DNA from: a virus
Reading direction: 5' to 3' (one strand)
IMG/VR virus record: IMGVR_UViG_3300031977_002582
Coordinates: 1 to 23,902 of that record
DNA length: 23,902 bases
Under the pieces are notes generated by a model. That model saw only the letters and a list, made by a program, of their open reading frames with translations. It made no database searches and had not been told where the DNA came from. Shown here one piece after another: positions 7,909-16,902 of the stretch. Within the stretch, counting starts at the first letter, position 1, and every line of letters starts with the position of its first letter. A program made the translations under genes and the position numbers.

Positions 7909-9915
7909 TTAAGCAGAGTCTATGTATTCACCAGTTCCTATATCTTTTAATCTATAGTATGGCACAGAATCCCAATACTCGTAAGGTGCCTGATAGTATC
8001 CTCTCACAATCTTAACATTCGCAGAGACTTCTGCGAAGTTGAATTCGTTGGCATAATCGAGATCGCCTGGCCATTCACTAGTGCTGTTGGAAGGATCGAC
8101 GTAGTCACCATATCCGATCGGAAGTTTCGTGACTGAATCTCTCGGTACTTGCCAGTAACCGTAGACACGCATATCACGGTATGCTGTGATACTAGCATCT
8201 GCGAGACCTGCGACTGGTCCTGGGTCTGTGCGATACTGAATTCCTCTGATGCTACCGAGCTGGAAGTCACCGTCTGCCATGAGGATCGGATTACCCGAAC
8301 CGTCGGAATCGATACCATGGACAAACAGGTCTCCGTTTCCATCTCCATACGAATCATATGGTTGATACGTGGGATTACGCAGCATGTGCTTTGGTTGATT
8401 GTATTGTCCCTGCAGATTGTTGAATCGATTGATACCGAAGACAAATCCTGGGCAACCAGCATATTCTGGAGCGAAGTCCAGTTGATTGCCCATGACGGTT
8501 TGCACTTTGCGATCCGAATCCAGACAGAAGAGATTTCCTCTTTTGCCAACCCACATATTTTCGTCGATAGTATTGATCTGCTGAGAAAGATCCACATTGT
8601 CCGCGTCGAATCTCTTTGGTTCGATGTCGTCGATCCTTTCCATGCTGACATACTGACGATCCCACTCTTCCAGAGTGAATACATTGTTTTGCAAGTCGTT
8701 GATACGAGAACGAATCACATAGTCTGGTTCGTCTGTCCAGTCTGAATCTGTCATAGGAACAGGTGAATTGTACTTGACAAGAGAAAGTTCAGACATTTGA
8801 TTGTGAACAAACTCAAGCAACTCGTCTGATGCGTGTACATCTTTACGATACTGCTCTGTGATAACATCGGGCATCTTCTTGAGGACTTTCGCGACTGGTG
8901 TGATCTCAACCTGACCCTCGAGATACATTCCCGCAGGGTGCACAAAATCTTTATATGCCTCTCTCCACTTCACCACAGAAATTGGAGTTTTAATCATCAG
9001 AGCAAACAGTTGGAAGAAACCATTATTAGTAATCATTTTCTCAGTGGTTTCTGTTCCCACTGCACTTCCTGCAGGAGTGTATCGATTGGTCTCTAACTTA
9101 ACCTTTGCTCCCTCTGGAATAATACCAGTTCTTGCCAGAGCATTAATCCATGGATCATCCCTGACAGGTTCTTCTCTATGAGCTTGGAAAACGACAGACT
9201 TATCATCGTAGTCGATAATATAATCAATCTCTTGTCGCAGCTGATAGTAAACATTGTAGATAAAATTTATCCAATAAGGAAGAACATAATCATCAGGATC
9301 TTCGCAATAGGGAATATTCAACCCTGTATCCGGATCGACATTGTTTGTCATATACAGTTCGTCGACTTGCTCTTCACGGGGTCTCTGTGCTAGTGCCCAG
9401 ACCTGAGTGTCACCGTCGTCAAAGTTGAATCTAATTCTGTTTCCAGGATAGAGATATCCGTCGACTTTCTTGCCTTCATAGACAAGTGTCTCTTTGAAAG
9501 GATCACCTGTCAGAAATACTTCATCCCTTCCGTATCGAATATCTACATCGAAACCGAAGAAGACTCTGAAGAATTGTTGGATAGAATAATGAGTGCCCTT
9601 AGACCTGTACAGTAAGTTAGAGGTCTGAATTGCCATCTGCTTGTCGATGAACTTGTCATAGTAATCTCGACCAAGAAGTAATTCTTTGGAGAATAATCTG
9701 AGAAGGTCATCTTGTGCAGCAACAAAATCTCTTTTGTAGGGCAAGTCCAATATGTTCGCAGAGATTGTGGTGTCCTGCTCATAGTATGCCTTAAGAAAGG
9801 AAACTAGTCGAGGATACTCTTTTTCAAAATACGCAGGAAGAGCCTCAAAGACAGGGTATTTCTCGAGATAAGTAAAATCCCGAAATCCTTCTGTCGTTGT
9901 TTTCTCTAGGCTCAT
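7909..9915 (-). CDS. Baseplate wedge protein in the gp7 position (668 aa)
   Basis: This gene lies between gp6 and gp8, exactly where T4 carries gene 7. At 668 aa it is much shorter than T4 gp7 (about 1030 aa), and I cannot align the two by eye. Its N-terminal third has the features of the wedge protein found in this slot in marine T4-like phages: LEKYPVFEALPAYFEKEYPR (about 17-36), a helical region, then LYRSKGTHYSIQQFFRVFFG (about 102-121) followed by a RYGRDEVFLTGD strand. The C-terminal half is Tyr-, Asp- and Gly-rich and looks beta-structured. Its ATG overlaps the gp6 stop (ATGA), so translation is probably coupled to gp6, its expected partner in the wedge. The gp7-equivalent role is inferred from synteny and these motifs. 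Confidence 0.85.
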   Translation of the reverse strand: MSLEKTTTEGFRDFTYLEKYPVFEALPAYFEKEYPRLVSFLKAYYEQDTTISANILDLPYKRDFVAAQDDLLRLFSKELLLGRDYYDKFIDKQMAIQTSNLLYRSKGTHYSIQQFFRVFFGFDVDIRYGRDEVFLTGDPFKETLVYEGKKVDGYLYPGNRIRFNFDDGDTQVWALAQRPREEQVDELYMTNNVDPDTGLNIPYCEDPDDYVLPYWINFIYNVYYQLRQEIDYIIDYDDKSVVFQAHREEPVRDDPWINALARTGIIPEGAKVKLETNRYTPAGSAVGTETTEKMITNNGFFQLFALMIKTPISVVKWREAYKDFVHPAGMYLEGQVEITPVAKVLKKMPDVITEQYRKDVHASDELLEFVHNQMSELSLVKYNSPVPMTDSDWTDEPDYVIRSRINDLQNNVFTLEEWDRQYVSMERIDDIEPKRFDADNVDLSQQINTIDENMWVGKRGNLFCLDSDRKVQTVMGNQLDFAPEYAGCPGFVFGINRFNNLQGQYNQPKHMLRNPTYQPYDSYGDGNGDLFVHGIDSDGSGNPILMADGDFQLGSIRGIQYRTDPGPVAGLADASITAYRDMRVYGYWQVPRDSVTKLPIGYGDYVDPSNSTSEWPGDLDYANEFNFAEVSANVKIVRGYYQAPYEYWDSVPYYRLKDIGTGEYIDSA

Positions 9916-11846
9916 ACTCTAGACTTCACCGATACTGCCTTGACGATAGACTCTGCCTCATCATAAGCAAGAAGATTGTTGTATTCTGCTTCTACAGCAG
10001 ACTGATTAGCAGGAGTAGCAAACACCTTGATGTAATTTGAAGAACCGAGCACAGACTGCACAGTAAGACCCTCTATCACAATTTTTCCTGTAGAGGGTTC
10101 ATATGATCCGATATTAGATACAACCACGTGACCGTCGATATCTACTAGTTCCAATTTGGTAGAAGGTAGTCGGTCAAATATCACAGGAACTCGGCCCTCA
10201 GGAGAAACTTTCACTCGGTCATCGAGTTTGTTTCTAATGAATACAGTCTTATTATCAACCGTGAAATATGTAGTTCTGATAACAGGGACGTTCACATCTG
10301 TTGGTTCCTCTAAAGGAACAGGGAATACCATCTCATGGTTTTCTTTCAGAGTTAGAATAGGAATGAATCTTTGCTGTAATTGTATTGTTGCTCTGGAAGA
10401 AAGAATAGAAGGATCAGAAGCATCAACTTCTGTCAGCATATTAGACCTACGGAATACTTGCTGAAACTTTCCTACATTTTTATCGAAATAATTTTCAACC
10501 GTGGTTCGAACTCTCTTACTCACAGAGGATTCACTCAGTGCACTCATATTTGGATTGTATTGATAATAGAGTTCTGTTGATATGTAAGTCGTAGTTGGTG
10601 CTACGAACTTGATGATAAAGGACACTACAGAGAAGTTCCTTCCGAGTTCACGGATCTCTTCCCTAAGTTCACCAATTGCTGTGCTGTTTAAATCTGCCGA
10701 CCACTTGATAGAAATGTAGACTGCCCCGAAGTCTCTCTTTGCGTCATCCTCTCCTCCCCAGCAAACAATATCTTCAATGAAGTTAGCATACTTACGGAGG
10801 ATCAGTGCTTCATAGTCTAAAGGAGTAATCATCCTGTTCTGTGAAGCATACTGGAAAGGTGCTCTCTTGCGAATAGATTCGACTGATTCTCTGTCACCAC
10901 CACCGGATGATCGAGTCAGAGTAACAACACTAATCTCTGCTTCATCAATCTTGTTATTACCAAGCATGATGTCTTGAATAGGAAATAGAGTAGCGGCACC
11001 GTTTGCATCAGAACCATTGGTCTTGAGATAATTTATTCTAACGACGTTTCCTGCAACAGGAGTTTGTCCGAGTGAATTATTATCACCGAATGTCAATTCA
11101 TAGAAACGATTGGGAGACTCTCTCAAAACATAGAGTTGGGATAACTCGTTGATAGTAGATGCCTCAAAGACATTGTTGTAGACTTTGTATGAACCTTCAC
11201 CAGATTCTTCTGCTACTGCTGCAACACCCTGATTATCGTATACTTTGACGATAACAGTGGATGTATCGATATCCTCATCAGGAATAACATACACTGCATC
11301 GGAACTATTGTCGACCAAAAAGTCGAGAGTTCTTTCTTCGCCTTCAAAGACTCTGATGGGAGCATTTTCATCGTTGAAGAGAGAAAGTTCGAATACACCA
11401 GAACCATTATTCTCCGCAAGAATAGTCTCTCGATTTGAGTAAACATAGTTAAGATCATCAACCGTGCCCCTCAACTTCAGTTCACCAGGAAGAATGTTGT
11501 ATCTTGGTTCGAGATTCATTGATGCTGCTCGAGAGGGCTCGATAATGATATTTGCAGAGATAGTTGCCTGTGAAGAGGACTTAGAAGTCGGAAGATATCC
11601 CAAAGACTCTGCAAGACCAACAACAGAGTTGCGCAACTGAGCAGTCGTCAGATACGACTCATTGAGAGCAAAGTTGGCGATCAGGCCGTTGAAGTGTGTG
11701 TTGTGTGCGAGGACATCCAATAGATTGGACAACGCAGATCCTTCAAAATCATAATCCTCGAACTCTTCTCGTTGTCGTAGATATGATTTGAGGTTTTCTT
11801 TGATCTCAAAGAAATCTAGTTCTGTAGATTGAATCGTGGTTGCCAT
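9912..11846 (-). CDS. gp6: Baseplate wedge protein gp6
   Basis: This 644-aa protein is close in length to T4 gp6 (660 aa), which forms the inner ring holding the baseplate wedges together and is distantly related to gpJ-type baseplate proteins. The N-terminal region matches the family well: DYDFEGSALSNLLDVLAHNT (about 32-51), then a helical stretch with FALNESYLTTAQLRNSVVGL (about 60-79) and ESLGYLP. A central APFQYASQNRMITPLDYEAL motif (about 328-347) is the typical gpJ/gp6 signature 'AP..Y..QNR.VT..DYE'. The start overlaps the gp25 stop by one base (TAATG) and the stop overlaps the next gene (ATGA). It therefore sits in one coupled gp25-gp6-gp7-slot wedge cassette. Confidence 0.94.
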   Translation of the reverse strand: MATTIQSTELDFFEIKENLKSYLRQREEFEDYDFEGSALSNLLDVLAHNTHFNGLIANFALNESYLTTAQLRNSVVGLAESLGYLPTSKSSSQATISANIIIEPSRAASMNLEPRYNILPGELKLRGTVDDLNYVYSNRETILAENNGSGVFELSLFNDENAPIRVFEGEERTLDFLVDNSSDAVYVIPDEDIDTSTVIVKVYDNQGVAAVAEESGEGSYKVYNNVFEASTINELSQLYVLRESPNRFYELTFGDNNSLGQTPVAGNVVRINYLKTNGSDANGAATLFPIQDIMLGNNKIDEAEISVVTLTRSSGGGDRESVESIRKRAPFQYASQNRMITPLDYEALILRKYANFIEDIVCWGGEDDAKRDFGAVYISIKWSADLNSTAIGELREEIRELGRNFSVVSFIIKFVAPTTTYISTELYYQYNPNMSALSESSVSKRVRTTVENYFDKNVGKFQQVFRRSNMLTEVDASDPSILSSRATIQLQQRFIPILTLKENHEMVFPVPLEEPTDVNVPVIRTTYFTVDNKTVFIRNKLDDRVKVSPEGRVPVIFDRLPSTKLELVDIDGHVVVSNIGSYEPSTGKIVIEGLTVQSVLGSSNYIKVFATPANQSAVEAEYNNLLAYDEAESIVKAVSVKSRV

Positions 11847-12370
11847 TATCGTAACCTGTTCATATTAATTTTTGTTGTGATTTCCTGCCCAAGGTTTTTG
11901 ATTCTACACGTCACATAGAGCAGGAATGTGTGTTCTGCCTCAGATGAATTTACTGAGTAGAAAAATACGTTGTCGATACCACGAGGGACTTCTCTGTCTG
12001 CTCCGGCATCATAAAATTTTACATCTAAGACTTCGACTCTTGGTTCCCATGTTTCGATAGCAGTTCTTACTACATCCCTTGCGTATGGTTCAGATACTGT
12101 CGTGTTCAGTTCAAACAACAGTCGTCGAAGGTTAGACCCGAACTCTGGTTGAAATGGTTTCTCGTAAAAGTTTGTCAGCAATATCGTAGAGATACTCTGA
12201 TCAATTGCCTTGAGGTCGGACTTCTTGAACACATCTCCTCTACGAACACCGTCGGGAAATACTGTTCCCGACTTACGTTGAAAGACCAAGTCCAGATCAC
12301 GATAATTCTTGTGAACAGTCGTCGTGATAGAATTGTCGTCAATTCCTGGTTGTATTCTTCGTAGAGTCAT
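11846..12370 (-). CDS. gp25: Baseplate wedge protein gp25
   Basis: This is a homologue of T4 gp25 (132 aa here extended to 174 aa), the small wedge protein that links the baseplate to the sheath; the gpW/gp25 family also occurs in type VI secretion (TssE). The core is clear: AIDQSISTILLTNFYEKPFQ (about 55-74), FGSNLRRLLFE (77-87), and TAIETWEPRVEVLDV (103-117) with the family's conserved EPR at 109-111. The extra residues are mainly at the N-terminus and in the final beta strands. It is the first gene after a late-promoter motif and heads the gp25-gp6-gp7-slot cassette. No good Shine-Dalgarno is visible; the leader is A-rich. Confidence 0.94.
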   Translation of the reverse strand: MTLRRIQPGIDDNSITTTVHKNYRDLDLVFQRKSGTVFPDGVRRGDVFKKSDLKAIDQSISTILLTNFYEKPFQPEFGSNLRRLLFELNTTVSEPYARDVVRTAIETWEPRVEVLDVKFYDAGADREVPRGIDNVFFYSVNSSEAEHTFLLYVTCRIKNLGQEITTKINMNRLR

Positions 12371-12392
12371 AGATATTGTTCTTTTTTAGAAT

Positions 12393-12402
12393 CTATTTAT
12401 AC
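12393..12402 (-). promoter_or_regulatory. T4-type late promoter -10 element (GTATAAATAG)
   Basis: The minus strand reads GTATAAATAG in the 34-base gap between the spike gene stop (TGA at 12407-12405) and the gp25 ATG at 12370. It is identical over 10 bases to the elements at 7897 and 21468. It would start transcription of the wedge cassette separately from the hub/spike operon. Confidence 0.85.
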
Positions 12403-12404
12403 AC

Positions 12405-14795
12405 TCAAAGGTCAGTTATCTCTAGAAGATCATTCTCTTTCATGACTGTCCTGTTGAAGTATGTCCCAACTTTTTGCTCAAACATCCCCCGATACTCTTC
12501 GTAGAGGACTGGCAAGTAGATACCGATCTGAACTGTCATGATATCATCAGGTCGAGTCACATCGTAGTCTAGGAGCAACTCTCTGAAATAAAAGTTATCA
12601 CGAATGAACAAAGCACATTCCCAAGTCTTCGTGTAATTGATTTTACCTCTGCTATCGAATAGAGTGTAATAGACCAGCATACCTTCGTGCTTTCTTTGGT
12701 TACATGGGTGTCCACTAGAAAACAGTCGGTTCTTGATCCCTCCATCTTCATTACGGTATGGTTCTCTCCAGAACTTTTTCTCCGGATCCTCTCCTGGTTT
12801 GTAATGCTCACGAATACCTGAACTGGGTTCGTAATAACCCTCCGTGACTGCCAGTCGGAAACCATCAAACAGAGGGGAACTGTTTACTCCCTCCATAATC
12901 TGAGCCTGACACACCCAATACCTTGCCAGATTGACACGGTCTTCTGCGATCGGAACTGCTTCCAATGTAGACTTAGATCCTACAGCACCAAGGAAAGTTG
13001 CCATCGAAGTCGACTTAGAGAGTTTCGTAGAATTCGAAATAGGAGACTCTTGACGTAGCGGATTGTATTTTGGATCAACAAGGATCTTTCTGCTCTGGGC
13101 CTTATTCCTTGATGTAAAGGTCTTAGAGGCACGTTCCACAGGATTACCCAGAAGAGTGTATCCGTATCTCGACTTGAAGTCGTTTCCTGATCTCTTAATC
13201 TCATAAGGAGGAGGCGGAGTCGCCGACAAATACTTATCGGACAAACGATTCTCAAACAGTAATTGTGATGTTGCCTTTTTATTATCACACTGCATCTCAG
13301 GGCAGGTCTTAGGATCATTTGCCTTATCCATTGTCCTGAGTTTAGATCTGATATCATTGGTGTCAGGGACAGTCTGAAAGTAGTGAGAATAGACAGAGGG
13401 TTTGTAGAGTTTTTTCTCAATCCATCCGTCACCGTCGATCATAACCTTACGAACAGCAAAGGGTGAAACTTTGTTCCATACCTCAAACCAATCTTCGTTA
13501 GTGGTGTAGAATGGGGCAATGGGGATTGGATCGATTGCAGAACGATCACCCTTGCCATCCCATTCATAGTTCTCTAAAACATTGAGTGGTTGTTCGTATG
13601 CAGTATTGTCCTCAACTTTCCATCCCCACTTGAACTTGTAGTCGGGGACTTTTTTGATAGAAGATTTCTTTGACTGACCAGTTTTCTCAGGAACTTCAAC
13701 ATTTGCCTCGTAGTCTGCTTGCCCCGCAGCTGATCCTGATCTAGTGGCAGAACCACCTTTCTTCGCGGTTTTAGCATATTCAGATCTGTAAGCACTATGA
13801 GATTCTTTGGCCTTCTGAGCATATTTCGCAGTCCATGCTTCCAATGCTCTTCCGATTAAGTTGCCATGAAAGACAACATTCTCCCCCTGATCATTTCTCT
13901 TATTTCCCTTGCCTCCAGATGGACCAGTAAACAGGGTTCCGAGATAATGGAAGTTGTCACCTCCAATCTTGCCTTTGCGACCAGCAATATTAATCTTCTC
14001 TGAAACAAGTGAGATACCATCTGCAGTAGAAGCAGTGAACTTGCCTTCTGCAGTATTACGAACGTGACGATGTGCGTTAGAAATGATATCACGATTACTG
14101 AGCATACGGATATCTTTCTTAGTGATTATCCTTTTATCACCGACGATGAAGTCATTGTTGTCACCGTAGATCTTCGTGTCCTTGTTACCGCGAACGATAG
14201 TCTGATGAGTATCTCCAACTTCAGTGATGAAAGTTCCCTTAATTTGGTTATTGTAATTATTTCCGACGGTCATGTTGTAAGTTCCGGAAACATCCACATT
14301 GTAGTTTCCGTTGACCTTCATATGAAGGTTTCCGTCATAAGCAATGTGTCCCTCTCCCGTGACAGAAAGATTATGATCACCATTAGTGACATGAACAGTA
14401 TTTGCTGCAGAAGAGACGATCACCGTTCCGTCTGGTTGAATCTCAATACCTGCACCAGTGTGATGCTTGAGCAATATCCTTTCATTTCCTGGAGTATCGT
14501 CGATCTCAAAAGAGTGACCGATAGGAGTTTCCATTGCATAATTGAAAGGATAGATTGAAGGACTAGGAGCAGACACGTCGAAGTTCATGTCCAGAGATCC
14601 ACCCTGAACATTTACTTTATTGATCCTTACACCACGACCTGCGGCACTCTGACTGTTACCGAACCAGTTGTATCGTTTGGGGAATTCCCCAGTAGGATCC
14701 GCAGTCCCGTCTAAGGGGATGCCAAGAGTTTCTTCTTTCTCTCGACCACCCTCTGACTTGAGACGTTCTTCTGATGTATTTCCTTTTTGTGCCAT
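12405..14795 (-). CDS. Beta-helix cell-puncturing spike protein (gp5 C-terminal-like) with large C-terminal extension (796 aa)
   Basis: Residues about 84-135 form a beta-rich entry region with GAGIEIQPDGTVIVSS. Residues about 139-221 then consist of short repeats of roughly eight residues with Gly/Asp/Asn turns and alternating hydrophobics (GNYNVDVSGTYNMTVGNN and similar). This is the pattern of the trimeric beta-helix needle formed by the C-terminal part of T4 gp5 and of VgrG spikes. A Gly/Lys/Ser-rich linker (about 290-385) leads to a C-terminal region of about 410 residues I do not recognise. That region contains five cysteines (C498, C503, C629, C698, C727) and a HPC...H cluster near 696-703. 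No OB fold and no lysozyme are present in this protein; both are in the gene at 17361. The start overlaps the amidase stop by one base (TAATG). The needle role is strongly suggested by the repeats; the tail domain is unknown. Confidence 0.87.
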   Translation of the reverse strand: MAQKGNTSEERLKSEGGREKEETLGIPLDGTADPTGEFPKRYNWFGNSQSAAGRGVRINKVNVQGGSLDMNFDVSAPSPSIYPFNYAMETPIGHSFEIDDTPGNERILLKHHTGAGIEIQPDGTVIVSSAANTVHVTNGDHNLSVTGEGHIAYDGNLHMKVNGNYNVDVSGTYNMTVGNNYNNQIKGTFITEVGDTHQTIVRGNKDTKIYGDNNDFIVGDKRIITKKDIRMLSNRDIISNAHRHVRNTAEGKFTASTADGISLVSEKINIAGRKGKIGGDNFHYLGTLFTGPSGGKGNKRNDQGENVVFHGNLIGRALEAWTAKYAQKAKESHSAYRSEYAKTAKKGGSATRSGSAAGQADYEANVEVPEKTGQSKKSSIKKVPDYKFKWGWKVEDNTAYEQPLNVLENYEWDGKGDRSAIDPIPIAPFYTTNEDWFEVWNKVSPFAVRKVMIDGDGWIEKKLYKPSVYSHYFQTVPDTNDIRSKLRTMDKANDPKTCPEMQCDNKKATSQLLFENRLSDKYLSATPPPPYEIKRSGNDFKSRYGYTLLGNPVERASKTFTSRNKAQSRKILVDPKYNPLRQESPISNSTKLSKSTSMATFLGAVGSKSTLEAVPIAEDRVNLARYWVCQAQIMEGVNSSPLFDGFRLAVTEGYYEPSSGIREHYKPGEDPEKKFWREPYRNEDGGIKNRLFSSGHPCNQRKHEGMLVYYTLFDSRGKINYTKTWECALFIRDNFYFRELLLDYDVTRPDDIMTVQIGIYLPVLYEEYRGMFEQKVGTYFNRTVMKENDLLEITDL
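14133..14381 (-). repeat. Degenerate octapeptide-type beta-helix repeats in the spike gene
   Basis: Residues 139-221 of the spike protein are about ten degenerate repeats of roughly eight residues, with Gly, Asp or Asn at turns and Val/Ile/Met at alternating positions. Examples are VNGNYNVD, VSGTYNMT, VGNNYNNQ, IKGTFITE and VGDTHQTI. The repeat is at protein level; the DNA has diverged. In T4 gp5 such repeats form the intertwined three-stranded prism of the needle. Confidence 0.8.
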
Positions 14796-15976
14796 TACTG
14801 AAATTTCTCTTCAAGTTCTGGGTCTTTTGTTAAAACCGGATCACCGTAGTTGTTCGAAGTTTGTTCAAGGATGTCTGACTTTGTCAGTGCTGCATCTTTC
14901 TCTGGATTTTCATACAAACTGATCTTATTGAACTTTGCCCAGACATAGTCACGAACATCGAACCCAGGATCACGCATATCAGGATTAATCTCACTATGAC
15001 CCAGTGCTTGTCCTCCTGGGTGATGTCGATAAAACGCATCGAAGATATGATACAGTGACAGGTATTGTGATCGAGTGATAGCACTCGCATCTACTTCCGG
15101 CCCAATTGCTTCCTCACCACTTGCTGCTGTGAGACCACCCACAAGACAGACACCAACAGAAGGTCCGTCATGACCGTTTTCTGGAGTATGCTTGCCCGCA
15201 GCATTTAACGAAACATCTCTCTCGATAGATCCATCGCGATGAACGACATAATGATATTTGCCACCAGGAATTTGATCTTTGTTCAGATTAGCATTCTGAT
15301 AGGTTTCAGAGAAATGAACAATAATCTCTGAGATATCTCGTGTGACATTAGTAAACTCAGCATCGAGTTCTTCTGCTGATGATACAAAGTCTTCTCCTGG
15401 TTGAAGTTCTTGCTTGTCATTGCTTCCGATTTCATATGGAGCAGGACCACCCGTCCTTTGTTTCGGGGTAACGATCTCAACCGGATCGTCGACAGGAGCA
15501 TTGGTCATTGCTCTTGCGACATTATCGATAGAACTAGGTTCAACTGTAACCTCAATTCCTTCCACGTTCATTGCCTTCGGAGAACTAAATGTGCCGACAG
15601 ACTTTTCGAATCTTCTAGTTGCAGTAGTTTGGTGTTCAACAGTTTTAGCATAGGAAGTAGTGACACCTGCCTGAGCAACAGTAGGTTTATTCCCTGCCAT
15701 GCCAAAGAAATTGGTTGCTACCAATATCTTTCGAATAGAAACTACAGGCAGTGAAGAATGGGGGGCAATCATCTGAGCAGCTTTCAGTGGAAGATCACTA
15801 GGAACTTTACCCCCATTATCGATGATAGCATCCTCTATCATCTTCTTAATCTCTTCTCTACGAGCTTCCGGAATCATGCCAGCAGCAATGGATGAATTCA
15901 GAGCATCGATGCCTGATTTCTTTACCATAGCACGAGCAATAAACTCAGTTCCAAATGAATGATCTGCAATTGCCAT
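14795..15976 (-). CDS. Baseplate-associated N-acetylmuramoyl-L-alanine amidase (amidase_2/PGRP type, 393 aa)
   Basis: Residues about 213-348 are an amidase_2 domain, which cuts the bond between MurNAc and L-Ala in peptidoglycan using zinc. EIIVHFSE gives the first zinc ligand, H221. YHYVVHRDGSIERD (241-254) is the core strand with Y241. GPSVGVCLVGG (271-281) matches the T7 lysozyme 'NSIGVCLVGG' strand closely. GHSEINPDMRDPGFDV supplies H327 and D336, the His/Asp pair used by AmpD-type enzymes (T7 has Cys instead of Asp). The first 200 residues show no domain I know and may dock the enzyme to the tail. The C-terminal 45 residues are polar and charged. A strong GAGGAG ribosome site precedes the ATG, which overlaps the upstream stop (TAATG). 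Position between the hub and spike genes implies a virion enzyme for entry rather than a lysis endolysin, although no test of that is possible here. Confidence 0.9.
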   Translation of the reverse strand: MAIADHSFGTEFIARAMVKKSGIDALNSSIAAGMIPEARREEIKKMIEDAIIDNGGKVPSDLPLKAAQMIAPHSSLPVVSIRKILVATNFFGMAGNKPTVAQAGVTTSYAKTVEHQTTATRRFEKSVGTFSSPKAMNVEGIEVTVEPSSIDNVARAMTNAPVDDPVEIVTPKQRTGGPAPYEIGSNDKQELQPGEDFVSSAEELDAEFTNVTRDISEIIVHFSETYQNANLNKDQIPGGKYHYVVHRDGSIERDVSLNAAGKHTPENGHDGPSVGVCLVGGLTAASGEEAIGPEVDASAITRSQYLSLYHIFDAFYRHHPGGQALGHSEINPDMRDPGFDVRDYVWAKFNKISLYENPEKDAALTKSDILEQTSNNYGDPVLTKDPELEEKFQ

Positions 15977-16893
15977 TACGGAGTCTCCTCAATAGGTGAC
16001 ATAAAGTCGAGGATACCATCAATTCCCTTCTTCACAAACTTAATGCCATCATGCTTCTTCGGTGGCCAAGAAGGTTGAGCAAGTGCTGGGAACTCATCAT
16101 CATACATTCCCTTGTCACCTTTCCACCCTTTCAGGAAGGTTTTGATACTCTCAGTTCTTCCTGAGTTCACAACCAACCACGGGAAATTGTTACGTTCATT
16201 ATCGAGATTGTAGATCTCGTGATCATTGTGAACGGGAGGATCTTCTTCGTTTGTCTCTGGTTTTGCTGCAGTCATTTCTTCTAAGAACTCTCCACCGACA
16301 GCATCCGTGATAGTTTCATACAACCACCGACCATCACCTATTGTTCCTGTATGATCTTCTTCCTTAAACTCCCAAACATAACCAGCATATTTTCCACCGT
16401 CACCTCTTTTGCGAGCATCAGGTCGAACATGAGTGAGATAAGAATTTTGTAAACTGGAAGAAGATGACCCCCAGCTAATGTATCTTTCAGGATTAACGAC
16501 GTCATCATAAATGTGCTTTGTGGCACCAGTCTTGTCTACATGATAAAATTCATCACCAAAGATGTGATCGTTTATGGAATTCTCATAATCGGGAATCTCC
16601 ATCTCACCATGAATGTAGAGAATACCAGTTCCATATGTCAGGTGCTGGATGTTAGGGACTTCCTCGGTGAGTGACATCCAACCGTCTTGCCTGTCGAAGT
16701 GATCATCGTCACCTTCTTGGGCGATACGATTACCAAACCTTTCATAGTCTCGATAACCATAACGACCAGTATCACCAAGATTGTCGATTAACCATTGTGA
16801 TATCGCACCACTATTACTGACATCAATAACGCCGACTGTTCCGTATAAATTCGCAACGAAGTCATTGAGTTCTTGTAAGTTTACTGCAGCCAT
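15976..16893 (-). CDS. Unrecognised protein between hub lysozyme and amidase (305 aa)
   Basis: I recognise no family. The protein is acidic in its middle, Trp-, Tyr- and Gly-rich, and has no signal peptide or membrane segment. Visible features are an ISQWLIDNLGDTGRYGYRDY stretch (about 31-50), a HLTYGTGILYIHGEMEIPDY strand-like region (about 84-103), and a basic/Pro-rich C-terminus (WPPKKHDGIKFVKKG) ending in IEETP. A GGTAAG ribosome site lies just upstream of the ATG and the stop overlaps the amidase start (TAATG), so it is translationally coupled to the amidase. Co-location with hub, lysozyme, amidase and spike makes a baseplate-hub or spike accessory role plausible; this is inference from position only. 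Confidence 0.85.
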   Translation of the reverse strand: MAAVNLQELNDFVANLYGTVGVIDVSNSGAISQWLIDNLGDTGRYGYRDYERFGNRIAQEGDDDHFDRQDGWMSLTEEVPNIQHLTYGTGILYIHGEMEIPDYENSINDHIFGDEFYHVDKTGATKHIYDDVVNPERYISWGSSSSSLQNSYLTHVRPDARKRGDGGKYAGYVWEFKEEDHTGTIGDGRWLYETITDAVGGEFLEEMTAAKPETNEEDPPVHNDHEIYNLDNERNNFPWLVVNSGRTESIKTFLKGWKGDKGMYDDEFPALAQPSWPPKKHDGIKFVKKGIDGILDFMSPIEETP

Positions 16894-16902
16894 TTATCTT
16901 AC

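Noticed and set aside
8004-8745. Long alternative frames on both strands inside the gp7-slot gene (226 codons minus, 198 codons plus)
   Set aside because: Both lie wholly within a longer gene with recognisable wedge motifs and tight junctions to its neighbours. Their translations are rich in Cys, Ser and Arg and have no domain.
12371-12392. A-rich minus-strand stretch after the spike gene as a terminator
   Set aside because: On the minus strand it reads as A's, not a T run, and no stable hairpin is visible. It is the leader of gp25 after the late promoter.
14795-15976. The amidase as a lysis endolysin
   Set aside because: There is no holin or spanin-like gene nearby, and it is embedded and coupled in the hub/spike operon under a late structural promoter. 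A lysis role cannot be fully excluded, but a virion role fits better.
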